From: Streptomyces sp. NBC_01717
Lineage (GTDB): Bacteria > Actinomycetota > Actinomycetes > Streptomycetales > Streptomycetaceae
NCBI RefSeq assembly: GCF_036248255.1
Contig: NZ_CP109178.1
Coordinates: 4,526,001-4,590,000 of the forward strand
Direction of reading: 5' to 3'
DNA: 64,000 nt
Positions within the stretch are counted from its first letter, which is position 1; every line of letters starts with the position of its first letter. Shown piece by piece: positions 28,142 through 36,568 of this stretch. A program made the position numbers and the translations under genes. The notes beneath the pieces are model-generated. The model did not search any database and was not told the origin of the DNA. It saw only the letters and a program-made list of their open reading frames with translations.

Positions 28142-29434
28142 CTAGGCCTGCTCGACGATCTCGGCGATGATGTCGAAGGGGTGATACTCGGCGAACTTTC
28201 TCTGGATCTCGCCCGCACGCTCGCGGTACCGCAGTTCGTTCAGTACCTCGTCGACGGCGGCGCGGACAGCGGTCACCTGTGGGCGGGCGCTGTGCAGGTT
28301 GACGCCGGTGCCGGACCACTCCACGCGGGCGGCGACCTCGGGCTTGTCCTCGGTCTCACCGGCGACGACGAGTGGTACGCCGTGGCGCAGCGCGGTCTGG
28401 ACGCCGCCGTAACCGGCGTTGGTGACCAGGACATCGGCGAGCGGCAGCAGCTGCTCGAAGGGTACGAATCCGGCGAGGTGGACGTTGGCGGGGACCTGGC
28501 CGTCCATCTCCGCCCGCACCATGTCGGGGCCGTCGGGGCGTGCGGTGGCAGCGACGACGGTCACGTCCGCATCCGCCAGGGCGCTGAGCGTGGGGACGAC
28601 GAGTTGGGACAGGTCGTTGTTCTCCACGGTGCCCTGGGTGACGACGACGACCGACCGGCCGGAGGACAAGTCCGCCCACCAGTCGGGGCGTTCGAATTCA
28701 CTGTCGGGGCCAGCCGGGAAGGGGCCGATGAAGCGGAAGCCGTGCGGCGCGTCGCTGCGCGGGTACTCGAAGGCGGGAACGGTCAGTTGGAGCAGGTGGT
28801 CGGGGACCGCGGCCATGGCGTTGAAGAGGGGGCCGGGGAGCGTGACGCCCATCGAGGTGAAGACGCCCTCCACGTACTGTTGCGCATCGGCGAAGATCGC
28901 CCCCATCTGGACGCGCATCTCGTTGTAGCGAGCGCGTTCTTCGTCGGTGGTGGGCGGGAGCAGCCCCGGCCCGAAAGGCGCGGTGTCCACACTGTCGAAG
29001 GGGGGCGGCGTGATGCCGATGTTCACCAGGAGCGGGCGCTGACCCCGAGGGGCACGCAGGGCCGTCGGCAGCGTCCCGAAGGACGTGAGTTCGCTGATCA
29101 CCACGGTGGCGGGGAACTCTGCGAGCAGTTCCTGAAGGCGCTTGTCGTGGACCGGCGCGGGGTCGGCGCCGAAGTGCTTGAGGTCGAAGGCTATGCGTTC
29201 GAAGGGGGCGAGTTTCTCGCGCTCGACGAAGCCGGCGTCGAAGGCGCCTCTGCCGGGGTCGACCTCCGCGGGGTACGGGACGAAGCGTGCCCCAGTCTTG
29301 CGAACCCGGTCTTCGAACTGGACGCCCGTGTAGAAAAGCACCTCGTGGCCGCGTTCGGTCAGGTCGGTCGCGATCGCCGCGAGGGGCACGATATGGCCGA
29401 GCAAAGGGCTCGCTGTGACAATGATCTTCGCCAT
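28142..29434 (-). CDS. Macrolide-type (GT1) glycosyltransferase
   Basis: Cytoplasmic glycosyltransferase of 430 residues, GT-B fold, similar to the MGT/UGT enzymes that glycosylate macrolides and other small molecules. The N-terminal acceptor domain starts MAKIIVTASPLLGHIVPLAA. The C-terminal donor domain has VVVVTQGTVEN, then VHLAGFVPFEQLLPLADVLV and TNAGYGGVQTALRHGVPLVV, the sugar-nucleotide-binding signature. A resistance or detoxification role is possible. No biosynthetic cluster surrounds it. Confidence 0.9.
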   Translation of the reverse strand: MAKIIVTASPLLGHIVPLAAIATDLTERGHEVLFYTGVQFEDRVRKTGARFVPYPAEVDPGRGAFDAGFVEREKLAPFERIAFDLKHFGADPAPVHDKRLQELLAEFPATVVISELTSFGTLPTALRAPRGQRPLLVNIGITPPPFDSVDTAPFGPGLLPPTTDEERARYNEMRVQMGAIFADAQQYVEGVFTSMGVTLPGPLFNAMAAVPDHLLQLTVPAFEYPRSDAPHGFRFIGPFPAGPDSEFERPDWWADLSSGRSVVVVTQGTVENNDLSQLVVPTLSALADADVTVVAATARPDGPDMVRAEMDGQVPANVHLAGFVPFEQLLPLADVLVTNAGYGGVQTALRHGVPLVVAGETEDKPEVAARVEWSGTGVNLHSARPQVTAVRAAVDEVLNELRYRERAGEIQRKFAEYHPFDIIAEIVEQA

Positions 29435-29990
29435 GGTTCCATTTCTGGATATGCCGGACCGCAATCCGGGTGCAACTGATGGGGATACGTATCGGGTTTC
29501 AGATGGAACGATCCAGATACACCAAGCATCTTGCCCGCGCCGGGAAGTACTTGCTGCACGGCGTCAAGCGGCGCGGTGCCACCGTTAACCTGCAGGACCG
29601 GCGGCTGCGCTGCCAGGCCCAACCTGTACCTGGCAACCGTCGTCGTGTGGTTGTTGGGTGAGCGCGTGATTCGCATCGCCCTCGGCGCCGCTGTGCGTTG
29701 CGGGCGTGTGCCCCTGGCACGGCAACCGGCTGATGATGCCCCCGGTCCTGGGGTAGTTCAGCGGAAGCCCGGGAACACCCCAGGACGGCAGCAGACTCCA
29801 CGGCCGCAACGCGACGTCGACGGCCATGGTGAGCTTGTCGACGAATTCCGGACGGTCGGTGACGCGGTGCTTCCAACCCTCGGCGGCGGTGCAGGACCTC
29901 GGCGATCTGCCGCGGCCTCCCGGCATCGGTGGAGACGCTAGGAGCGTGTCTCAGTAACCGGCTACCCGCTGTCGGAGTGCACCCGGATGT
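29435..29990. other. Intergenic region, possible gene remnant
   Basis: A leftward reading (about 29650-29926) contains a protein-like stretch, RHRVTDRPEFVDKLTMAVDV then RPWSLLPSWG, but I cannot assign a family and no full gene is present. The 3' end is the insertion point of the ISL3-type element. Confidence 0.35.
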
Positions 29991-31725
29991 GGCTCTGGCA
30001 AGATTTTCGTAGCCGGAGATCATCCCGATGTGGGCAGTCGCCCGGTTTGCGGGGTGGGAAGCCTTTGAGTGTGTTCTGTTGAACTGCCAAAGTTGTTACC
30101 GCACTTGGCCGGGTTGCTGGTGTTCTCGGTCGATACTTCCGGTCCTGTCGTGGTGATCGAGGCCCGTACGCGCTCCCGTGTTCCAGCACGATGCAGCGGG
30201 TGCGGCGTCGTGAGCGACTGGATCCACAGCCGCTATGTCCGGCATCTTGCCGATGCGGCGCTCGGCGGCCGGCCTGTCCGGATCGACCTGTCCGTGCGCC
30301 GTCTGTACTGCGAGAACGCGTCCTGCCCGAAGGTGACCTTCGCCGAACAGGTACCGGGGTTGACCGTGCGCTACCAGCGGCGAACGCCACTGCTGCAGCA
30401 CCTGGTCGAGGCGGTCGGCGTGGTGCTGGCAGGCCGGGGCGGAGCCCGGATGCTGCGCGTCATGAACGTCAGACTCTCGCGCTGCACCGTGCTCGCCCAG
30501 CTGATGCGGATGCCACTGCCGCCGCTGGTCACACCCAGAGTGCTGGGGGTGGACGACTTCGCGCTCTACGGCGCCACCTACGGCACCCTCCTGGTCGACG
30601 CCACCACCCGTCTCCCGCTCACCCTCTGGGAGGGCAGGGACGCCGAACAGCTCAGCCGATGGCTGCGCGCGCATCCCGGAGTCGAGGTCGCCTGTCGCGA
30701 CGGATCTCTCACCTACCGGCAAGGGATCGCCGACGGTGCCCCCGACGCCGTCCAGGTCAGCGACCGCTTCCACTTGTGGTAGGGCCTGTCCCGGCGCGTT
30801 CAGGAAGTCGCCGCCGCCCACCGCGGCTGCCTGCCAGCCGCACTTCCTGCCCCCGAACAGGCCAGACCTGAGACGCCTTCGACGACAACAGAACCTGGAC
30901 AGGACGCTCCCGCCGGTCAGCATGCCCGGCGGCTTTTCGAGGCCGTGCACGCGCTGACTGACGCCGGCCGCCCCTACAGCGCCGCGGCCCGCGAACTCGG
31001 ACTGGACCGCCGCACCGTCCGCAAATACGCCCGGGCCTGCAGCTGGCACGAGGTGATGCGCCGCCCTCCACGCCGCCCATCAACCCTGGATCCCTACCTC
31101 GACTACCTGCAGCAACGCTGGGACGAGGGCCAGCACAGCGCCAAGATCCTCCACCAGGAACTCCTCGGCAAGGGCTACCTGGGCCACTACCAGCGCGTGA
31201 AAATGGCCCTCGCACCTCTACGACGCGGCCTGCCTCTGGACGAGCCCCGCGAGCGGCCGCCCTCTCCACGAGAAGCCGCACGCTGGATCACCACCAACCC
31301 ACTCCGGCACGGCCCGCAGACCGCTGAGCGTCTGCGGCGGCTGCTCGAACATTGCCCGGAACTTCAGCGCGCCCACGAACTGATCCGACAGTTCGCCGCC
31401 ATGCTCGATACGCGCGACGCCACACCGCTGCCCGAGTGGCTCGACCAGCTCACCAACAGCGGACTGGCACCCTTCGCCAGCATCGCCACCGCCCTACGCG
31501 AAGACCAGAAAGCGGTCGCCCAGGGAATCACAACCCCGTACAACTCCGGAGTCAACGAAGACCGCATCACCGACGTCAAACTCCAGAAACGCGTCATGGG
31601 CGGCCGGGCCAGCGTCCCACTCCTCCGCCACCGAGTCGTACTGATCGCCCACCTACGCCGCCACTACACGGACCAGCGGACCTTGCTCCAAGATGATCTC
31701 CGGCTACGAAAATCTTGCCAGAGCC
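29991..31725. mobile_element. Complete ISL3-family insertion sequence, 1735 bp
   Basis: The ends are perfect 34-base inverted repeats (29991-30024 and 31692-31725, beginning GGCTCTGGCAAGATTTTCG). They are flanked by an 8-base direct repeat CCGGATGT at 29983-29990 and 31726-31733, the target duplication size of ISL3 elements. Identical ends and target duplication indicate a recent insertion. The transposase inside carries an amber codon. Confidence 0.92.
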
Positions 31726-31796
31726 CCGGATGTGCCCAGTCACGTACAGCTGAGCGTGCCCAGGACGCCTGCACTGGATTCAGGTCCGTCGTCTGA
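30069..31796 (+). pseudogene. ISL3-family transposase interrupted by an amber codon
   Basis: The first part (residues 1-237) has the zf-ISL3 zinc finger (CSGCGVVS...CENASCPK) and the start of the DDE catalytic domain (VLGVDDFALYGATYG, the Asp-Asp signature). A TAG at 30780-30782 follows VSDRFHLW, where related transposases have Gln. The same frame continues without another stop through the rest of the catalytic domain (ALTDAGRPYSAAARELGL, YNSGVNEDRITDVKLQKRVM). It runs past the right terminal repeat to 31796, so its own stop codon is also missing. Confidence 0.85.
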
Positions 31797-32199
31797 ACGT
31801 GCCGGGGGCTGTCCCGTGCGTGCGCTTGAATGCGTTGGCGAAGGCGAACTCGGAGGCGTAGCCCACCTGGGCGGCGACGGATTTCAATGGTGCGTCCGAT
31901 GCCCGCAGCAGGCGCGCGTCCGTGGTCATCCGCCACCAGGTCAGGTAGCTGAGGGGTGGTTGGCCGATCAGTGTGGCGAAGCGCCTGGCGAACGGTGCGC
32001 GGGAAAGCCCCGCTTCCGCGGCGAGTTTCGCCACTGTCCACGGTGCCGCCGGGGCCCGGTGGATGGCGTGGAGGGCTGCGGTGACCGGCGGGTCGTTGAG
32101 CGCGGCGGCCCAGCCGGTGGTGTTGCCCCGGGCGGGCTGTTCGTTGAACCAGATGCGCAGGATGTACAGCAGCAGTGTGTCCAGGAGCGCGGGGACCAC
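31780..32199 (-). pseudogene. AraC-family regulator, 3' fragment
   Basis: About 139 residues cover the double helix-turn-helix of an AraC regulator (PWTVAKLAAEAGLSRAPFARRF, LKSVAAQVGYASEFAFANAFKR). The N-terminal cupin-type sensing domain is absent: the protein begins inside the linker at PALLDTLLLYILRIW. The break at about 32199 abuts a GNAT fragment on the other strand. Confidence 0.75.
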
Positions 32200-32376
32200 C
32201 GCGGCCGCGGCTATGGCCGGGCGATCACCGTCGCCGGGGCGGCCGCCCTGCGGGAGATGGGCTCGTCAAGCGTGCGCGTGTGCACGCCGAGCTCCAACGT
32301 CGGCGGCGTCGCCACATACAAGGCAGCCGGGTTCGCGGCGAGACCGGAGATCGCCGACCGGATCCGGAAGGTCTGA
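32200..32376 (+). pseudogene. GNAT acetyltransferase, 3' fragment
   Basis: The last 59 codons of an N-acetyltransferase remain, including the acetyl-CoA region GYGRAITVAGAAALREMG and the terminal VCTPSSNVGGVATYKAAGF block. The 5' part is lost at the AraC junction. Confidence 0.65.
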
Positions 32377-32636
32377 CGTCGGGGTCCCAGACCTTCTCAC
32401 CATGCGGCAGCACCTCGTACGGCGGCCGTGCGCGGCAGAGCCTGCCACCTCCCGCAGATCTTCGACCCGCACACGAGCAGCCGCTTCCCGTGCCTCCAAC
32501 AACCCCAGCACCGACGCCATCGCGCACCCCTCACCGAACAAGCGGAACAGAACGTCGGAACTCTCCCTTACCCCGCCCGAAACCATGCCTGACCAGGGAG
32601 AATCAAAAGATCACGTTCGGTTGAGATACGTTCTGA
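32377..32636 (-). repeat. Truncated copy of the inverted-repeat-bounded unit
   Basis: Homologous to the right end of the unit at 34093-35675: a gene start MASVLGLLEAREAAARV (ATG 32520, compare 35556), the same upstream sequence, and the same terminal repeat (TCGGTTGAGATACG at 32617-32630). The gene is cut off after about 25 codons. With the complete unit on the other side, it flanks the Ser/Thr kinase gene in direct orientation. Confidence 0.65.
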
Positions 32637-32754
32637 GGCCAAGTCAGCCCCAGCCCTGGTCCGGAGCAACTCTCGTACGAGATAGCGGTGTTCCTGACCT
32701 GTCACGCATACTCGGGCGATGCCATTTCAGCGTTGACGCGGGGGTAACAGGGCG

Positions 32755-34095
32755 ATGGAACGCGGCGGGAGGATCGCCGACCGGTACGAGCTGGTCAAGC
32801 GGCTCGGCAGCGGTGGCATGGGCGAGGTGTGGGCCGGGCGGGACCACGACCTGCATCGCAACGTCGCGCTCAAACTGCTCATCCTCAACCAGGGAACCCA
32901 TTCTGACCTGCCCAAGCGGTTCGAACGCGAGGCGGTTGCCGCTGCGCAGATCAACCACCCGAACGTAGCTGCCCTCTACGAACGCGGTGTCCAGGGCAAC
33001 GTGCACTACATCGTTCTGGAGAAGGTCGAGGGCTCCAGCCTCGGCGACGTCATCCTTCACGACGGCCGCCTGGACCCCGCCCGCGCACTAGCCATCGCCG
33101 ACGGGATCTGTGCAGCGCTGGTCGCCGCACATCGCGCCGGAGTCGTCCACTACGACATCAAGCCCCACAACGTGATGCTCACCGCTGACGGACAGGTCAA
33201 GGTGGTCGACTTCGGGATCGCCGGATTCAATCAGACACCCTTGCCCCTGGCACGAACCACCGTGTTGACCCCGGCCGGTACCGCCGAATACGCCGCACCG
33301 GAACAGTTCCTGGCCGAGCGCGGCGATGAACGCTCCGACCTGTACGCGCTCGGCGGAGTCCTGTTCGCGATGCTGACCGGCCAACCACCGTTCACCGGGG
33401 ACGGGTTCATGGAGGTACTCCAGCGCAAGCTGGCCGAGGACGCACCGCGACCCGACACGATCCGCCCCGGTCTTCCGCCCGCTTTGACTGCGCTCGTCAG
33501 CGAACTCCTGGATCGCGTCCCCGACCGGCGCCCACAGACGGCACAGCAGGTCCAGACGTACCTCAGCCGCCTCCAGAGGGGCCCAGGAGCTCCAAAAACC
33601 TCCGACCGTCCGCCCATCCCGGACGCCGGACCCGGCAGCACGGTCGCCATCAGCCCCGGCGGTCTTCAGTCTCCCCTCGTACAAGCCCTGGCGTCGGTCT
33701 CAGGGCCGCTGGAATTCGGCGCTCAACTGCGGGTGCTGCGGCAGCGGGCGGACGGCACGTGGACCGAAACGCGGATGGCCCATGCGGTGTTCTCGTCGGA
33801 GTGGCCCTTAGACCCCAACGACCAGGCGAGAGCCGACACCATCGTGGAGCGCTGGTTCAACGGCGCCAGCCTCCCCGCGCGCTGGGCCGCCCTTGAGCGG
33901 CTCGTGACCGCCCTCGGTGCCCGTGACGACGAAGTATCGGCCGTCCGTGTCGCATGGATCCGTGTCATCTCGTCCCACCCGGACGTCCCGCTCACGCCCG
34001 ACGGTTCCCTCGGCCCGACAGCACCCCGCGCCACCCAGCCCGCACCCCAGCCGCCCTCCCGACCGCCTGGCCGTGTCTGGCGATGGTTGCGGTGA
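32755..34095 (+). CDS. Soluble Ser/Thr protein kinase
   Basis: Hanks-type kinase of 446 residues without a transmembrane helix. Visible motifs: glycine loop LGSGGMGEVW (residues 18-26), catalytic Lys40 in VALKLL, Glu59 in RFEREA, catalytic loop VHYDIKPHNV (HYD in place of HRD), DFGIAG at 152, and the activation segment GTAEYAAPEQ. The C-terminal 150 residues contain a second small domain (LEFGAQLRVLRQRADGTW...) and a Pro-rich tail. The stop codon is part of the 22-base inverted repeat at 34093, so the original C-terminus may have been lost. Confidence 0.92.
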   Translation: MERGGRIADRYELVKRLGSGGMGEVWAGRDHDLHRNVALKLLILNQGTHSDLPKRFEREAVAAAQINHPNVAALYERGVQGNVHYIVLEKVEGSSLGDVILHDGRLDPARALAIADGICAALVAAHRAGVVHYDIKPHNVMLTADGQVKVVDFGIAGFNQTPLPLARTTVLTPAGTAEYAAPEQFLAERGDERSDLYALGGVLFAMLTGQPPFTGDGFMEVLQRKLAEDAPRPDTIRPGLPPALTALVSELLDRVPDRRPQTAQQVQTYLSRLQRGPGAPKTSDRPPIPDAGPGSTVAISPGGLQSPLVQALASVSGPLEFGAQLRVLRQRADGTWTETRMAHAVFSSEWPLDPNDQARADTIVERWFNGASLPARWAALERLVTALGARDDEVSAVRVAWIRVISSHPDVPLTPDGSLGPTAPRATQPAPQPPSRPPGRVWRWLR

Positions 34096-34114
34096 GAAAC
34101 CTTATCTCAACCGA
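34093..34114 (+). repeat. Left 22-base inverted repeat of the IS5/hypothetical-gene unit
   Basis: TGAGAAACCTTATCTCAACCGA matches the reverse complement of 35654-35675 with two mismatches. The two repeats point inwards and enclose a transposase and a convergent hypothetical gene. The kinase stop codon is the first three bases. Confidence 0.7.
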
Positions 34115-34238
34115 TCATGGAACGTGCGGTTCGAACAGGCTTCCCGCCCGGGTGATCTTCCCGTTGTACGCGCATGAAGACAGGGCCTCTCGGTAGCTCG
34201 GGGATGCGAATCTGACCGAGCAGTGCCGGGAGGCCCTA

Positions 34239-35159
34239 GTGTCCTTGTTGTACGTGTCCGAGCCGGTCCAGTTCAACTCGGCTGCTCCATCGTGTGATTG
34301 CCTCGCGCATGTGTACGGCAACGCGGCCGACCATCCCGATCGGGTGCGCCGGTATCCGTCGGACATGACGGACGCGGAGTGGGCGGCCGTGCGGCCGTTG
34401 CTGCCGGTGCCGGCCTGGCTGAATGGGCGGGGTGGACGCCCCGAGGGCTACTGCCACCGCCAACTGCTGGACGCGATCCGCTACCTGGTCGCGGGCGGGA
34501 TCTCCTGGCGGGCGATGCCCGCGGACTTTCCAGACTGGGGCCGGGTCTACGCCTTCTTCCGCCGCTGGCGCGAGCACGGGCTGGTCACCGAGTTCCACGA
34601 CCGGCTGCGCGGGAAGGTCCGTGAACGCGAAGGCCGTGAGGCCGAGCCCACCGCGGGGATCATCGACGCCCATTCGGTGCGGGCCGCCGCGACGGTGCCG
34701 TCCGCCTCACGCGGCTACGACGGCGGAAAGAAGGTGCCGGGCCGCAAACGGCACATCGTGACCGACACGCTGGGCCCGCTCCTGGTCGTCTCGGTCACCG
34801 CCGCGAACATCGGCGACCGGGACGCCGCGGCAGGACTGCTGACCCGGCTGCGCCTTCTGCACCGCGACATCTCCCTCGTCTGGGCCGACGGCGGCTACAC
34901 CGGCGGCCTCGTCGACTGGTGCCGGGACAGACTGGCCCTGACCTTGGAGATCGTCAAGCGCACCGACGACATGACAGGGTTCGTGGTCCTCCCCCGACGC
35001 TGGGTGGCAGAGCGCACGTTCGCGTGGTTGATGAACTCCCGCCGTCTGGCCCGGGACTACGAGACGTTGCCGGCCAGCAGCGAGGCGGTGATCCGGTGGT
35101 CGATGGTCACGCGGATGAGCCGGCGTCTGGCACGGCCACGGGCCGCCGGCCGGCACTGA
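34239..35159 (+). CDS. IS5-family transposase
   Basis: DDE transposase of 306 residues, single frame. The N-terminal domain is of the DUF4096 type (YPSDMTDAEWAAVRPLLPVP, GRPEGYCHRQLLDAIRYLV), then catalytic Asp in IIDAHSVRAA, GYDGGKKVPGRKRHIVTD, a second Asp in LVWADGGYTGG and the Glu in WVAERTFAWL. All three acidic residues are present, so it may be active. The last residues (PRAAGRH) overlap the 3' end of the opposing hypothetical gene. Own IS termini could not be defined apart from the 22-base repeats enclosing the whole unit. Confidence 0.9.
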   Translation: MSLLYVSEPVQFNSAAPSCDCLAHVYGNAADHPDRVRRYPSDMTDAEWAAVRPLLPVPAWLNGRGGRPEGYCHRQLLDAIRYLVAGGISWRAMPADFPDWGRVYAFFRRWREHGLVTEFHDRLRGKVREREGREAEPTAGIIDAHSVRAAATVPSASRGYDGGKKVPGRKRHIVTDTLGPLLVVSVTAANIGDRDAAAGLLTRLRLLHRDISLVWADGGYTGGLVDWCRDRLALTLEIVKRTDDMTGFVVLPRRWVAERTFAWLMNSRRLARDYETLPASSEAVIRWSMVTRMSRRLARPRAAGRH

Positions 35160-35556
35160 ACATCCCCGATACCTCAAGGAGGAGCCACCCGCGGTCTGCC
35201 AGGCGCCTGGCCTTCGAACGCACCCCCTCGACCTTCGCCGGCGTCGTCCCAAGGCCCAGCTCCGCCGCGATCTCCTTGGCCTTCACCGGTCCCTTGCCCG
35301 CGGACCGCCGCTCCTCCAACACGCCCAGAATCCGCTGGTAGTCGGGCGCGAGCAGGGTCACCGGCAGCCCGTCCCACCAGGGCGGCACCACCGACCCCGG
35401 CACCGGTGAGGGCACCGTTTCCTGCTCCGCCTCGGTCACGGCAGTCGTCTCGGCGGCGGACAAGGCCAGGGCCTCGACCAGCTCCTCCCGCAGGCCCTCC
35501 ACCCGCACCCGGGCAGCCGCCTCCCGCTCCTCCAGTATTCCCAGCACCGACGCCAC
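35107..35556 (-). CDS. Hypothetical coiled-coil plus winged-helix-like protein
   Basis: About 149 residues. The N-terminus (ASVLGILEEREAAARVRVEGL) is a coiled coil. The C-terminal part reads as a winged helix (YQRILGVLEERRSAGKGPV, KAKEIAAELGLGTTPAKVEG, ARRLADRGWLLL). Proteins of this pattern are frequent in Streptomyces mobile regions, role unknown. GTG 35556 fits the start of the truncated copy at 32520. It converges with and overlaps the IS5 transposase. Confidence 0.6.
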   Translation of the reverse strand: MASVLGILEEREAAARVRVEGLREELVEALALSAAETTAVTEAEQETVPSPVPGSVVPPWWDGLPVTLLAPDYQRILGVLEERRSAGKGPVKAKEIAAELGLGTTPAKVEGVRSKARRLADRGWLLLEVSGMFSAGRRPVAVPDAGSSA

Positions 35557-35653
35557 CGCGCACCCCTCGGTCATGAAGCAGATACAAGACGCCGCATGCC
35601 TCCCTCACTCCGAGCAAAACCATGCCTGACCAGTAGAAATCAACGGATCACGT

Positions 35654-35675
35654 TCGGTTGAGATACGGCTTCTCA
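35654..35675 (-). repeat. Right 22-base inverted repeat of the IS5/hypothetical-gene unit
   Basis: Reverse complement reads TGAGAAGCCGTATCTCAACCGA, 20 of 22 bases the same as 34093-34114. The broken phosphatase gene ends in the TGA of this repeat (35675-35673), so the unit supplied the stop codon to the gene it entered. Confidence 0.7.
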
Positions 35676-36568
35676 GGTCAGGACTTGGTGCTGGATGAGC
35701 CGTAGACGGATCGGGCCGGTGCTGTGGTGGATGGCGTTGGAGAGCAGTTCACTGACGATCAGCTCCGTGGTGGTCACCAGTCGCTCCAATCCCCATTCGC
35801 TGAGCTGACGGGCGGCCACGTGCCGGGCGGTGCGGACGGCGAAAGGCTCGTTCGGCAGGTCCCAGGAGGCGACCTGGGTTGGGCTGAGTGCGTTCGTGCG
35901 GACAAGGAGCAAGGTGACGTCATCACTTGATGCCTGAGTCGCCAACGTCTCGGTCACTTGGGTGCTGAGGTCTTCCAGGGGTCGACCGGCATGCGCTGCC
36001 AGGGTGGCGCCCAGGCGGTGCATGCCGACGTCGATGTCGTCGTCGCGGGTCTCGATCAGGCGTCGGTGTAAAACGCGAGCACGCTGCCCTCGGACAGCTC
36101 CAGTTCCACGGCGTCGAAGGGGACCAGCCCGATGCCGAGGGGGGCTCCTGCGGGAAGGTCGGGGAAGGTGACGTGGCCCTGCGGGTCGACGATCACAGGC
36201 GGAGGGTGCCCGGCCCGTGCCATCGCGCACCGCCGGGTGACCGGGTCGTAGACGGCATACAAACAGGTAGCGCCCAGAACCACGGGGCCATGCTCTGGCG
36301 CGTCGGCGTCGTCCTCGGTCAGCCGGCGGACCGTGCCATCGAGGTGGGCCAGCAGTTCGTCGGGAGGCAGATCCAGGTCCGCGAGCGTGCGCACGGCGGT
36401 GCGCAGCTGGCCCATGGTCGCCGCGGCGTTGATGCCGTGCCCGACCACATCCCCGACCACGAGGGCCACCCGCGCGCCGGACAGCTCGATTACGTCGAAC
36501 CAGTCGCCCCCGACGCCTACGTCCGTGTCGGCTGGCAGGTAGCGCGAGGCCACCTCGGGCGCCGTCAT
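35673..36568 (-). pseudogene. Broken SpoIIE-type phosphatase with HATPase tail
   Basis: Starts at ATG 36568, overlapping the stop of the upstream phosphatase (ATGA). It begins inside a PP2C/SpoIIE domain (VGVGGDWFDVIELSG, LVVGDVVGHGINAAATMG, MARAGHPPPVIVDPQG). At FYTDA the frame breaks: one C is missing near 36060, turning the expected FYTDGLIE into a stop. The other frame continues with LIETRDDDIDVGM, the end of the phosphatase and the first half of an anti-sigma-like HATPase (ELIVSELLSNAIHHS). That domain is cut at 35673 by the inverted repeat of the IS5 unit. Confidence 0.8.

Noticed and set aside
24229-29434. Natural-product gene cluster (glycosyltransferase, SDR, NmrA, regulator)
   Set aside because: No synthase, NRPS, PKS, terpene or precursor-peptide gene lies nearby; the genes look like independent cargo.
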